From: Burkholderiaceae bacterium
GTDB taxonomy: Bacteria; Pseudomonadota; Gammaproteobacteria; Burkholderiales; Burkholderiaceae_D
NCBI GenBank assembly: GCA_004298905.1
Contig: SCTK01000011.1
Span: 183,980-247,979, forward strand
Direction: 5' to 3'
Length of the DNA: 64,000 nt
The stretch's first letter is position 1; each line of letters begins with the position of its first letter. Made by a program: the position numbers and the translations under genes. The notes below the pieces were generated by a model. It was not told the origin of the DNA. It searched no databases and saw only the letters and a program-made list of their open reading frames with translations. Positions 17,415-26,709 of the stretch are shown here, piece after piece.

Positions 17415-18640
17415 GCGCCGATACCAAACCTTTGCGCATTCTGCATGTGCTCGACCACTCGATCCCGCTGCATTCGGGCTACACGTTTCGTACACTCGCG
17501 ATCCTGCGTGAACAACAGAAGCGCGGCTGGCACACCGAACATCTGACCAGCCCGAAACAAATCAACTGCAACGTCGCCGATGAGATCATCGACGGCTTGA
17601 CCTTCTATCGCACCCATCTGACACCGCATTTTTTCGATGGCATCCCGGGACTGCGTGAACGCCGCCAGATGCAAGCCACCGAACAACGTCTGCAAGGTTT
17701 GGCGCAACGCCTGAAACCGGACATCATTCACGCCCATTCACCCGTGCTCAACGCCCTGCCCGCACTCAAGGTCGGCAAACGCATGAGCATCCCAGTCGCC
17801 TATGAAGTGCGCGCCTTCTGGGAAGATGCGGCGGTCGATCATGGCAGTACCACCGAGGGCAGTCTGCGCTATCGGCTCACCCGCCTGCTCGAAACCGCAG
17901 CCCTGAAAGAAGCCGGCGCGGTGTTCACGATTTGCGAAGGTCTGCGCGCCGACATCGTCGCGCGCGGTATCGCTGCGGATAAAGTCACGGTCATCCCGAA
18001 TGCCGTCGACATCGAAAAATTTTCCGTCGCCGGTCAGGCCGATGCCGCACTGCGTGCACAGCTTGGGCTCGATGGCACACTGGTCCTCGGTTTCATCGGC
18101 TCGTTCTATGCCTACGAAGGGCTGGACCTGGCCATCGCCGCGCTGCCGGAAATTCTCACCACGATGCCCAACGCCCGCCTGCTGCTGGTCGGCGGCGGCC
18201 CGCAAGAAGCCGCGCTCAAGCAACAAGCGGCGCAATTGAATGTCGCGCACGCGGTCGTGTTCGTCGGCCGCGTACCGCATCAAGAGGTCAACCGCTACTA
18301 CGATCTGGTGGACGTGCTGCTCTATCCACGCCACCCCATGCGCCTGACCGAACTGGTCACACCACTCAAACCGCTCGAAGCCATGGCGCAAGGCCGTCTG
18401 CTGATCGCTTCCGATGTCGGCGGCCACAAGGAATTGATCCGCGACGGCGACACCGGCCTGCTGTTCAAGAGCGGCAATCCTGCGGCACTGGTCGGCAGCC
18501 TGCACCGCCTGCTCGCGCTGCGCGAACAATGGGATGACATCCGCCAACGCGCACGCGTGTTTGTCGAACAGGAGCGCAACTGGTCGCGCAGCATCGCCCA
18601 CTATGCGCCGGTGTATCAAGCATTGATAGAACACCTATGA
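17411..18640 (+). CDS. XrtA-associated glycosyltransferase (TIGR04063 type, GT4)
   Basis: This is a cytoplasmic GT-B glycosyltransferase specific to exosortase A loci. The 409-residue product starts MSADTKPLRILHVLDHSIPL and continues HSGYTFRTLAI. It has IHAHSPVLNALPALKV, YEVRAFWEDAAVDHG, IPNAVDIEKF and the donor-site region LTELVTPLKPLEAMAQGRLL. The ATG at 17411 overlaps the amidotransferase stop; the open frame extends upstream, but that part is antisense-like shadow in a third frame. The stop overlaps the next glycosyltransferase gene by ATGA. Confidence 0.92.
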   Translation: MSADTKPLRILHVLDHSIPLHSGYTFRTLAILREQQKRGWHTEHLTSPKQINCNVADEIIDGLTFYRTHLTPHFFDGIPGLRERRQMQATEQRLQGLAQRLKPDIIHAHSPVLNALPALKVGKRMSIPVAYEVRAFWEDAAVDHGSTTEGSLRYRLTRLLETAALKEAGAVFTICEGLRADIVARGIAADKVTVIPNAVDIEKFSVAGQADAALRAQLGLDGTLVLGFIGSFYAYEGLDLAIAALPEILTTMPNARLLLVGGGPQEAALKQQAAQLNVAHAVVFVGRVPHQEVNRYYDLVDVLLYPRHPMRLTELVTPLKPLEAMAQGRLLIASDVGGHKELIRDGDTGLLFKSGNPAALVGSLHRLLALREQWDDIRQRARVFVEQERNWSRSIAHYAPVYQALIEHL

Positions 18641-19854
18641 CGCCTACACCGCGCATCGTTGTCTTCTCATCGCTTTTCCCGCATGAGCGTCAGCCGCATG
18701 CGGGACTCTTCATTCGCGAACGCATGTTCCGAGTTGCCCAGCAAATTCCCCTGGTAGTGGTGTCGCCCCGGCCATGGTTCCCATTGCAAGGTTTGTTGCG
18801 CAAGCTGCGTCCGGGATACCGCCCCAACGCGCCACGACACGAAGTGCAACAGGGCATCGAAATTTTTTTTCCGCGCTTTCTGGCATTGCCCGGCCTAGGC
18901 CGCCGCTGGGATGGTTTCATGATGGCGTTGTGTAGCCTGCCACTACTGCTGAGGCTGAAGAAAGAAAAATCCATCAACCTGATCGATGCTCACTTCGCCT
19001 ATCCTGACGGCTACGCTGCGGCGCTGCTTGGCCGCTGGCTGAAACTTCCCGTCACTATCACATTGCGCGGCTCCGAACCAAGGCAGGCCAGAGTGAAATC
19101 GCTGCGTCAGCGCATCCTCAAGGCCGGATCATGGGCAACACGTATTTTCGCCGTATCGAATTCGCTGCGTGAAGCTGCGATTTCGTGGGGCATTCCGGCA
19201 GGAAAAGTTATCGTTGTCGGCAATGGCGTCGATTTGAAAAAGTTTGTGCCGATTCCACAAACAGCAGCACGGCAGCGGTTAGGACTGACATCGGATGCGC
19301 GCGTGTTGATCAGTGTTGGCGGCCTGGTCGAACGCAAAGGCTTTCATCGCATCTTGCAACGCATGCCCGCGTTGCTTGAGCAATTTCCCGCCTTGCATTA
19401 TCTGATCGTCGGTGGCGCCAGCCCAGAAGGCGATTTCTCCAGCGTGCTCAAAGCGATCGTGGAGGAAAAAAATCTTGCGGCACATGTGACCTTTTGCGGT
19501 GCCGTGGCGCCCGAGCAATTGCATGTCTATCTGAGTGCTGCCGATGTGTTCGCGTTGGCGACCAGCAATGAAGGCTGGGCCAATGTGTTGCTCGAAGCGC
19601 TCGCCTGCGGTGTGCCGGTCGTGACCACAGACGTGGGAGGCAATCGCGAGGTGATCGACTCGACTGCGTTAGGATTGGTGGTGCCCTTTGGAGATGCCGA
19701 AGCGTTGCAATCTGCACTGGTCGAAGCATTGCAAAAACCCTGGGATCGCACCAGAATGATGGCCCATGCGGCGCAAAATCAATGGGATGCGCGCATCGCC
19801 CTGCTGTTTAAGCAGTTCTCTCACATTGTCGCGAACCACAGAACCAGCGCCTGA
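18637..19854 (+). CDS. GT4-family glycosyltransferase
   Basis: This is a cytoplasmic GT-B enzyme for a later sugar of the repeat unit. The 405-residue product begins MTPTPRIVVFSSLFPHERQP followed by HAGLFIRERM. It contains DAHFAYPDGYAAALLGR, ITLRGSEPRQA, VVGNGVDLKKFVPI, SVGGLVERKGFHRI and the C-terminal site ATSNEGWANVLLEALACGVP. It belongs to the family usually found just downstream of the TIGR04063 gene. The donor and acceptor cannot be read from the sequence. Confidence 0.88.
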   Translation: MTPTPRIVVFSSLFPHERQPHAGLFIRERMFRVAQQIPLVVVSPRPWFPLQGLLRKLRPGYRPNAPRHEVQQGIEIFFPRFLALPGLGRRWDGFMMALCSLPLLLRLKKEKSINLIDAHFAYPDGYAAALLGRWLKLPVTITLRGSEPRQARVKSLRQRILKAGSWATRIFAVSNSLREAAISWGIPAGKVIVVGNGVDLKKFVPIPQTAARQRLGLTSDARVLISVGGLVERKGFHRILQRMPALLEQFPALHYLIVGGASPEGDFSSVLKAIVEEKNLAAHVTFCGAVAPEQLHVYLSAADVFALATSNEGWANVLLEALACGVPVVTTDVGGNREVIDSTALGLVVPFGDAEALQSALVEALQKPWDRTRMMAHAAQNQWDARIALLFKQFSHIVANHRTSA

Positions 19855-19856
19855 AC

Positions 19857-21242
19857 ATGACCAGCTTGTACACCCGCTTTGCGGCATCGATTCTGTTCCC
19901 TCTGCACGAGGGCCTGAAACGGCACAATAGCGTGGCGTTGCGGCGAGCCATGGAATCGAGCCAGTGGTGGTCACGGGATAAATTGCAGACGCTGCAATTG
20001 CAACGATTGCAGTCCCTGCTGAACCACTGTGCCATGCATGTCCCTTATTGGCAGGAACGTCTGCGCACACTCGACCTCACGCCCAACGATTTCCAAACGC
20101 TCGCCGATCTGCGCAAACTGCCGCTGCTAACCAAGGCCGACATACGCGCGCACACAGAAAGTCTGAAAGCTGACAACGCGCAAGCGTTGGCACGTTTCAA
20201 CACCGGGGGCTCGAGCGGCGAGCCGCTGGTGTTCTATATCGGCAAGGAACGCGTCAGTCACGACGTGGCTGCCAAATGGCGCGCAACGCGCTGGTGGGGC
20301 GTGGATATTGGCGATCCCGAACTGGTGGTGTGGGGCTCCCCCATCGAGCTGGGTGCGCAGGACCGCATCAAGCTGCTACGTGACAAGTTGTTGCGCACCC
20401 AGCTGCTGCCCGCGTTTGAAATGTCGCCCGCCAATCTGGATCGCTTTGTCGCCACCATTGTGCGTGTAAAACCGAAGATGCTGTTCGGTTACCCCTCCTC
20501 GCTCTCACGCATTGCACAGCATGCGCGGCAACAAGGCGTCGCCCTGAATCAACTCGGCGTGAAAGTGGTTTTTGTGACTTCGGAACGTTTGTACGATGAA
20601 CAGCAGCAAATGATGGCAAGCACTTTTGCCTGTCCAGTCGCCAATGGTTATGGCGGACGTGATGCCGGCTTTATTGCACACCAGTGTCCGCAGGGTGGTA
20701 TGCATATCACTGCAGAAGATATCATCGTGGAAATCGTCGATGCTGCGGGTCAGCCACAAGGGCCCGGCACCTCGGGCGAGATCGTCGTCACCCATCTGGC
20801 CACTGGAGATTTTCCCTTTATCCGTTACCGTACCGGCGACATCGGCACGCTGGATACGCAGCCTTGCAGCTGCGGGCGCGGGCTGCCACTGCTGAAGGAA
20901 ATTCAGGGGCGCAGCACCGACTTCGTGATTGCACAAGACGGCACGCTGATGCATGGCCTCGCACTGATCTATGTGATCCGCGATTTACCCTCCGTGGCTG
21001 GCTTCAAGATCATTCAGGAAAGTCTGGACCATACGCGTGTGTTACTGAAACCCGGCCCGGGTTTTTCTCCCGCCGATGAAACCGCGATCAGTGTTGGATT
21101 GAAAAAACGCCTGGGGCAGACCGTCAATATCACGATTGAAAAGGTGAGTGAAGTACCGCCCGAAAAGTCCGGCAAGTTCCGGTACATTGTCAGCCATGTG
21201 CCGCAAGCGCAGTCAAACGCGGCACAGGCAAGTAACGCATAA
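19857..21242 (+). CDS. CapK/PaaK-like adenylate-forming enzyme
   Basis: It is related to phenylacetate-CoA ligase and the CapK proteins of capsule loci, which activate a carboxylic acid as an adenylate. The 461-residue product shows the phosphate-binding loop FNTGGSSGEPLVF (about residues 115-127), YGGRDAGFIAHQC in place of the usual YGxTE, and FPFIRYRTGDIG near residue 320. The C-terminal lid domain includes PEKSGKFRYIVS. No signal peptide or membrane span is visible. It starts 2 bp after the glycosyltransferase stop. A role in acyl or aminoacyl decoration is inferred from context. Confidence 0.85.
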   Translation: MTSLYTRFAASILFPLHEGLKRHNSVALRRAMESSQWWSRDKLQTLQLQRLQSLLNHCAMHVPYWQERLRTLDLTPNDFQTLADLRKLPLLTKADIRAHTESLKADNAQALARFNTGGSSGEPLVFYIGKERVSHDVAAKWRATRWWGVDIGDPELVVWGSPIELGAQDRIKLLRDKLLRTQLLPAFEMSPANLDRFVATIVRVKPKMLFGYPSSLSRIAQHARQQGVALNQLGVKVVFVTSERLYDEQQQMMASTFACPVANGYGGRDAGFIAHQCPQGGMHITAEDIIVEIVDAAGQPQGPGTSGEIVVTHLATGDFPFIRYRTGDIGTLDTQPCSCGRGLPLLKEIQGRSTDFVIAQDGTLMHGLALIYVIRDLPSVAGFKIIQESLDHTRVLLKPGPGFSPADETAISVGLKKRLGQTVNITIEKVSEVPPEKSGKFRYIVSHVPQAQSNAAQASNA

Positions 21243-21248
21243 CGCCCC

Positions 21249-22193
21249 ATGAATCTTTTGTTCCGCCTCGTCAACCAATGTCTCTCGCCCGCTGGCAAGA
21301 ACGCGCGCCTGAGTATCCTGATCTACCATCGTGTGTTGTCACAAGCCGATCCGCTGACACCCGACGTGCCCGACGCGCTGCAATTCGAAAAAATGATGCG
21401 GGCACTGCGCGCCAGTTTCAATGTCCTGCCACTGAGCGAAGCGGTAACCTGCCTGCAAGCAGGCACCCTGCCTGCGCGTGCCGCCTGCATCACCTTCGAC
21501 GACGGCTATGCCGACAATGCCACGGTCGCGCTACCGATTCTGCAGCGGCTGGGCTTACCGGCCGCTGTCTTTGTCAGCCCCGGCTTTCTCAATGGCGGCC
21601 GCATGTGGAACGATACAGTGATCGAAAGCACGCGCCGTTTGCCGGATGGCCCGGTCGATCTCGATTTTCTGAATCTTCCAATGCACACCATCGGCGATAC
21701 GGCTTCGCGTCGTCATTTGTTCAATACGGTGATTCACGCCACCAAACATTTGCCGCCACAAGAGCGGCAACAGAAGGTCGATCATTTCGCGGCGCAGGCA
21801 AATGCCTTGCCGAACGATTTGATGATGACCGACGCGCAGGTGATTGAACTGCACCGGAAGGGTATCGAGATTGGCGCGCACACGATGACCCACCCCATCC
21901 TGTCCAGGATCGACAATGAAACTGCCGAACGAGAAATCCGCGATAGCAAGCTTTATCTGGAGAATTTATTACAGACTGGTGTCGATCTGTTTGCCTATCC
22001 CAACGGCAAACCAGTGCAAGACTATCTGCCGCAGCATGCGCGCATGGTGCGCGCACTGGGTTTTCGCGCGGCAGTTTCGACCACCTGGGGTGTTTCCACT
22101 CCCGCGAGCGACCCCTACCAGTTGCCGCGCTTCACACCGTGGGAACACGACAAACTACGCTTTCTTGCACGACTGGCACTGAATCAGCGCTGA
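21249..22193 (+). CDS. polysaccharide deacetylase family protein
   Basis: This is a NodB-fold deacetylase. The 314-residue product has the catalytic/metal motif ITFDDGYADN near residue 80 and a second metal motif GIEIGAHTMTHPIL near residue 205, followed by LFAYPNGKP. It begins MNLLFRLVNQCLSPAGKNAR, a start common to XrtA-locus deacetylases, without a clear signal peptide. It is the last gene of the plus-strand core block, and the next gene converges from the minus strand after 36 bp. Confidence 0.9.
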   Translation: MNLLFRLVNQCLSPAGKNARLSILIYHRVLSQADPLTPDVPDALQFEKMMRALRASFNVLPLSEAVTCLQAGTLPARAACITFDDGYADNATVALPILQRLGLPAAVFVSPGFLNGGRMWNDTVIESTRRLPDGPVDLDFLNLPMHTIGDTASRRHLFNTVIHATKHLPPQERQQKVDHFAAQANALPNDLMMTDAQVIELHRKGIEIGAHTMTHPILSRIDNETAEREIRDSKLYLENLLQTGVDLFAYPNGKPVQDYLPQHARMVRALGFRAAVSTTWGVSTPASDPYQLPRFTPWEHDKLRFLARLALNQR

Positions 22194-22229
22194 CGCCAAG
22201 ATCAAACCGCATGACTAAACCCGATTGAT

Positions 22230-23477
22230 TCATCTACGCTTCTGCCCCAGCAGGCTCAAGGCAGCGCCGGCAACTACGTTATAGATGTCACGAAAAAATG
22301 GCGCAGGATCGCTCAGCATAAATACGTAATAGCGCATGCGTGGATCCAGGAATCCCGCAATGACACTCCCGAATGCTCGCCATGCAGACTCCTGAAACAT
22401 GGGATCGGAAATATGATGCCTCCGAAATGCCAGCCGGAACACACGTTTGAGCTCTGGCACCAAGAAGCGGCAGCGCATACCTGTTCGATAAAGGACTGGC
22501 CGAACAGGTTGTCGCATACCTAGCGCACAGTAGGCATACCATGGAAATTCTGCGCCAGCCTGGCAGGCTAGCGGCAGGCTGCCCCAATACCGGCCATTGA
22601 CCTCCATCAGCGCGGCCTTGCCACTACCGGGATCGTATCGATATTCGACCATGGCAACACCCTCCCAACGCATTGCGCGCAATAACGCAACTGATCGCTG
22701 CAAGAGCTCGGAATGACTGTCGAGTGGCAATGATTCACACAGTGTCGAAATTCCGCCCTCGGGTGGCCATTCGTGGAGACGCTGATGCTGAAAACTGGCC
22801 AATACTTCGCCGTGCGACATCAAAAAAAATTGACCCAGCCCAACACCGGGACAATACTCCTGAATCATCGGATAGATTCCAAGCGCAGAGAAACGCTGTA
22901 AATAGTCTCGCAGTTCAACCAAGTCAAAGCAGTAGTGCATTTTCTCGAACTCAAGGCCAGCCGCCTCGAGGTGCTTGATCACTGCATTCGGATCCGCCCA
23001 CTTGAGCACAACGGGAAATTGCAAATCCTTACAATGCTCGGCGACCTGTGCGATGGAGGAAATATGGACCGTGGCAGGAACATGGATACCCACAGTACGT
23101 GCAAAACCATAGGTTCTTCCCTTATCCAGAACATCTTTCATCTGGGTATCCTCTGGGAATAGCAAGGTATAGCCGGCGAGCGCGTCACGGTGCCGATTCA
23201 GCAATGTGATATCACCCTCTGAAACAGTGAAGAGGCAAGCTGGGCCGGTCTCTGCGCGCAACTCCAGCAATTGCCGTATCAGCGCAGTTTCATCGGTGGC
23301 GCGTATGTACGAGTGTGTGGCATATCGGGAAGCGAGCCCGATCGCCCCAGCGTTCCCGCCGATGGCATGTACTACAACCCCATGCTTACCCAGAGAACGC
23401 ACAATCGCCAATCCGATTGGCGAATCTACGCCCAGCACGATTGCGGGGATTGCCGGTACAGTGCTGCCTTTACGCAT
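22230..23477 (-). CDS. ATP-grasp family ligase
   Basis: ATP-grasp enzymes join a carboxylate to an amine or thiol using ATP; the substrates here are unknown. The 415-residue product has an N-terminal Rossmann-like start (IVLGVDSPIGLAIVRSLGKH). The ATP-grasp core runs from about residue 115 (FPVVLKWADPN) to about residue 305. It contains MIQEYCPGVGLGQFFL, EGVAMVEYRYD and the metal-binding LMEVNGRYWGSLPLA. A C-terminal helical domain of about 90 residues follows. It overlaps the phosphatase gene by 8 nt on the same strand, so the two are co-translated. It may aminoacylate or amidate a polymer precursor, but nothing in the sequence fixes that. Confidence 0.85.
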   Translation of the reverse strand: MRKGSTVPAIPAIVLGVDSPIGLAIVRSLGKHGVVVHAIGGNAGAIGLASRYATHSYIRATDETALIRQLLELRAETGPACLFTVSEGDITLLNRHRDALAGYTLLFPEDTQMKDVLDKGRTYGFARTVGIHVPATVHISSIAQVAEHCKDLQFPVVLKWADPNAVIKHLEAAGLEFEKMHYCFDLVELRDYLQRFSALGIYPMIQEYCPGVGLGQFFLMSHGEVLASFQHQRLHEWPPEGGISTLCESLPLDSHSELLQRSVALLRAMRWEGVAMVEYRYDPGSGKAALMEVNGRYWGSLPLACQAGAEFPWYAYCALGMRQPVRPVLYRTGMRCRFLVPELKRVFRLAFRRHHISDPMFQESAWRAFGSVIAGFLDPRMRYYVFMLSDPAPFFRDIYNVVAGAALSLLGQKRR

Positions 23478-24069
23478 CGTGCATTTCTAACGAATCGAGA
23501 CAGCGCGCGCGCTCTTGATGACAACGTGCCGCGATACGTTCCACGGCTGTACGTACGCGCCTGAAGCTGGTGAGAAAATACGGCGCGCTCAAGGAAAAGG
23601 GGTCGTGCAGATGTGGCATCGCAGGGGAGCACCACAAGCCCAGCAAACTTACCGTGATATCGGATCGCCTGCCCAAACGCGCCCTGATCAGCGCAACATG
23701 GCGAAACTCCATGGCAAGCAAGAGATCCCCCGATTGCGGCACATAATCCTCCCATTCAGTGGAACGATGCGTGCTCAGATCCACCCCGACCTGCAAAGCC
23801 CCTTGCACAGCTTCAGGAGGTGAAATCTGGCCTGTACTCGCCATCAAGCCAATCGAGACGCAGCGAAGATTTTTCAGTTTGGCCACCCGTTCCGCCACCG
23901 CACTACGGCAAATGTTGCCCTGGCATATAAAAACCAAACGATTGGCGTTGCGCAATGCGTCTGCGGACAGCCGCACCCCCGGGTTAAGCAGCAACTGTAT
24001 ATAGCTAAGTGTTAAACGCACGAGTCCGCGCCAAGTGCCGAATTTTTGTTGTATGAACATTGCAATCAT
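23470..24069 (-). CDS. low-molecular-weight protein tyrosine phosphatase
   Basis: This cytoplasmic phosphatase probably dephosphorylates the tyrosine cluster of the BY-kinase at 4833-5813. The 199-residue product has the P-loop CQGNICRS with Cys49 and Arg55 (CX5R) and the general-acid loop HLHDPFS near residue 155. It is longer than the usual 145-160 residues because about 43 residues precede the P-loop strand. The ATG at 24069 is the farthest upstream; a Met at residue 4 is possible. It precedes and overlaps the ATP-grasp gene. Confidence 0.88.
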   Translation of the reverse strand: MIAMFIQQKFGTWRGLVRLTLSYIQLLLNPGVRLSADALRNANRLVFICQGNICRSAVAERVAKLKNLRCVSIGLMASTGQISPPEAVQGALQVGVDLSTHRSTEWEDYVPQSGDLLLAMEFRHVALIRARLGRRSDITVSLLGLWCSPAMPHLHDPFSLSAPYFLTSFRRVRTAVERIAARCHQERARCLDSLEMHDA

Positions 24070-24084
24070 GATGCCTGGCGTCCC

Positions 24085-25482
24085 TCAAAATCGGTAGTAA
24101 ATAAATCCCGTGGCGCCGTTATAGAGGACACAAAGCAACATGAATATCACTACCAGAAGGCATGCTTGCTGTACCACTGTCAGACGGATTACTCGCTGCT
24201 CCATATTGTCAAACCACCGTTTTGGCGCCCAAACTACAATTGCCGAGATTAACAATGCGACCAGCCCGACGCCGGTAAGCAAACCATCCCCCGCAGAAAA
24301 GCCAAAGAGATTCTTTAGATACTCCCCCGCGTGCCGCACATCTGATGACTTGAACAAGATGCGGGTGAAAGCGACAAACTGAAACGTCAAGAATGGCCGC
24401 AACAGGGTAGCAGAACGCGCTACCGACTCTGAAGCGCGGTCTGAATTCCTGGTTCTGAAAAATCGCTCGCTCGCCACGACACTGCCATGCAAGAAACCGT
24501 ACAGCAGAAAATTCCACCCAATGCCATGCCACAGGCCAATACAGATAAAGGTCAATAACAGGTTCAGGTAAACATTCCCATATTTGGAACCGCCCAGGGA
24601 GATATACAAATAATCGCGAAAGAAGCTCGACATCGACATGTGCCAGCGGGTCCAGTATTCCGAGACACTACCGGCCAAGTAGGGCCGATTAAAATTTTCG
24701 CGGATATTGAATCCCAGCAAACGCGCAACCCCGCGGGCAATATCAGTATAACCAGACAGGTCCATATACATCTGGAAACTGAACGCATACAGTGCAATCA
24801 GCAAGGTCAGTGAGGAATAATTTTGAGGATGGGAGAAAGCTGGATCAACAATAGAATATGCCAGCACATCCGCGAACATGATTTTCTTGCACAAGCCGCG
24901 AATTACCAACAACAGCCCATAATCCCTATCTGCGCTTCGCGGGTAGGCTGGCTGCTGAAACTGTGGCAGCAACTCGCTTGCTCTCGATATCGGCCCTGAG
25001 AGCACCGTCGGGAAAAATGCCACGAACAACGCAAAATCAATCACATTGGTTGTTGGCTTGATTTTTCCCCGATAAATATCCAGCACATAACTCAAGCTTT
25101 GGAAAGTGTAAAACGACAAACCCGCCGGCAATACCGTGCTTAGCATTTCCACACTGATATCCAAGCCAGCCTGCAGCAGTAGCTGATGCACACCCGTCAC
25201 GAAATAGCCGAGATACTTGAAATACAGCAGCACCGCGAGATTGCCCGCCACCGCGCATAACACCACTACAAGCGGCCGTTCCAGCCGTCCCGCGAGGGCA
25301 CCTGCCAAATAGTTGAATCCCGTCAGGAACAAAAGTACAGCCAGAAAACGAACATCGAAACTTGCATAGAAATAATAGCTGGCGATCAAGAGCATGCCGG
25401 AGCGTGCGCGTCCTCGCAAAACGCCATTTAGCAGCAGCACCACGCTGACAAACAACACGAAATGTATCGACTGAAATGCCAC
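24085..25482 (-). CDS. MBOAT-family O-acyltransferase (AlgI/PatA-like)
   Basis: This polytopic inner-membrane protein moves an acetyl or other acyl group to the periplasm for O-acylation of a polysaccharide. The 465-residue product has about ten hydrophobic spans. It includes the MBOAT landmarks FPTVLSGPISRASELLPQF, YWTRWHMSMSSFFRDYLYI and the catalytic-His region GLWHGIGWNFLLYG. It starts 5 bp after the SGNH gene stop, making an AlgI/AlgJ- or PatA/PatB-type pair. A second, separate pair occurs at 42492-44996. Confidence 0.92.
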   Translation of the reverse strand: MAFQSIHFVLFVSVVLLLNGVLRGRARSGMLLIASYYFYASFDVRFLAVLLFLTGFNYLAGALAGRLERPLVVVLCAVAGNLAVLLYFKYLGYFVTGVHQLLLQAGLDISVEMLSTVLPAGLSFYTFQSLSYVLDIYRGKIKPTTNVIDFALFVAFFPTVLSGPISRASELLPQFQQPAYPRSADRDYGLLLVIRGLCKKIMFADVLAYSIVDPAFSHPQNYSSLTLLIALYAFSFQMYMDLSGYTDIARGVARLLGFNIRENFNRPYLAGSVSEYWTRWHMSMSSFFRDYLYISLGGSKYGNVYLNLLLTFICIGLWHGIGWNFLLYGFLHGSVVASERFFRTRNSDRASESVARSATLLRPFLTFQFVAFTRILFKSSDVRHAGEYLKNLFGFSAGDGLLTGVGLVALLISAIVVWAPKRWFDNMEQRVIRLTVVQQACLLVVIFMLLCVLYNGATGFIYYRF

Positions 25483-25487
25483 AGCAG

Positions 25488-26543
25488 TTAATCTTTTATT
25501 TTGAGCAGGAAGAAGTCAGCCAGCGATTGTGCCGCCAGTTGATTCCCGCGCGAGGAAAAATGGACAGAATCACCAAAATTTTCGATCTCAGTTGGAACTA
25601 CCTGATCTACCGGAAAATAAAGCATCCCCTTTTCAAGCGTTTCCGTTCGAAGAATCTCGTTATGCAGGTCCAGCACGTCATACAATCGCGCCAAAGGGAA
25701 GCAAGGAAAATAAAACCGGGCTGTTTCTGCCCGCCGTATCTGTTCCTGCTCGCTCTGAGTCCTGAGAAAAGAGCGGGGTGAAGGCAGCACGATCGTTGGA
25801 ACATGTAAGCTGCCAGCCTCGGCCAGTAATGTTCTGAATGACCCTATGAATGCGGTAGGATCAGGCTCAACCACTGACGATTGACCGGAATTCTTTCCGC
25901 GCAGACCCGTTGAATTCTTGCGCAGCATATCAATACTCATCACCCATTCCGGCAGTTTCATTTTCGCCAATGGGAATTTTTTCACTGCCGACTTTTCCGG
26001 GTTGCAGTAATCCTTGATATTGTTAAACCCGGGGAAAAGAATCACTGCATCCCACTGATATTTTCTCGACAACCAAGCCAGCATGCGAATATGGTCATTC
26101 ATATCATTTCCATCCATGCCCGCATTCAGCACAAAGTAATTTTTGCTGGGATCCGCATGATTCAGGGCGCGTTGCAAATAGCTCGGGAAAGTCTGCGCGT
26201 TCTCGTTCGCGTAATATCCCATTACGGAGGAAGATCCCACCATGACAATCCAGACATCATTCTTTCGCTTCGGCAAAGCAGGGAGATCGCCACGCAAACC
26301 AAGTGCGTTTGAAGAAATGATCCTGCCACCGGACTCAAATTTGATATTGGGCCGCAATAAAGTCAGCGCAAGATTCGTGTCATAGATGAAATGCGACTCA
26401 CCAAGCACTCTATTGAAAATACTTGGCCAGCCCGCCAAATAGGCGCGTACATGCAGGGAAAGTTCCATCGTGCCGAGCAGCAGTGCTGTCAGGATCAACA
26501 CCTTGGCTGATCTGCTCAAACTTTCAGATAGAAATAACTTCAT
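25488..26543 (-). CDS. SGNH-hydrolase-like periplasmic acyltransferase partner
   Basis: It probably completes transfer of the acyl group from the MBOAT protein to the polymer. The 351-residue product has one N-terminal membrane anchor (ILTALLLGTMELSLHVRAYL). A catalytic SGNH domain follows: MVGSSSVMGYY holds the Ser block, LNAGMDGNDMND the Gly/Asn blocks, and GDSVHFSSRGN the C-terminal Asp-x-x-His block. I chose the ATG at 26543 because a run of six Gs lies 3 nt upstream of it. A longer frame from 26597 lacks a signal. It is immediately upstream of the MBOAT gene. Confidence 0.85.
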   Translation of the reverse strand: MKLFLSESLSRSAKVLILTALLLGTMELSLHVRAYLAGWPSIFNRVLGESHFIYDTNLALTLLRPNIKFESGGRIISSNALGLRGDLPALPKRKNDVWIVMVGSSSVMGYYANENAQTFPSYLQRALNHADPSKNYFVLNAGMDGNDMNDHIRMLAWLSRKYQWDAVILFPGFNNIKDYCNPEKSAVKKFPLAKMKLPEWVMSIDMLRKNSTGLRGKNSGQSSVVEPDPTAFIGSFRTLLAEAGSLHVPTIVLPSPRSFLRTQSEQEQIRRAETARFYFPCFPLARLYDVLDLHNEILRTETLEKGMLYFPVDQVVPTEIENFGDSVHFSSRGNQLAAQSLADFFLLKIKD

Positions 26544-26552
26544 GCTCCCCCC

Positions 26553-26565
26553 AGAACATTGTTCT
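26553..26565. repeat. short palindrome upstream of the SGNH gene
   Basis: AGAAC-ATT-GTTCT is a perfect inverted repeat with a 3-nt centre, lying just upstream of the G-run of the SGNH gene. It could be an operator or a small hairpin in the 166-bp gap before that gene. Nothing else was recognised in the gap. Confidence 0.3.
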
Positions 26566-26709
26566 CCACGGGCTTGAACTCCAGAATGCGCCCGCACAAT
26601 CCATCCTCAAGTCACAGATTGACAAGAGAAATCCCGTCATCACAAGCCGCATCATTCTGACACAGACGTAGTGGCTGGATATTTCTGCCGTGACTTGTAG
26701 GTGTAACGC

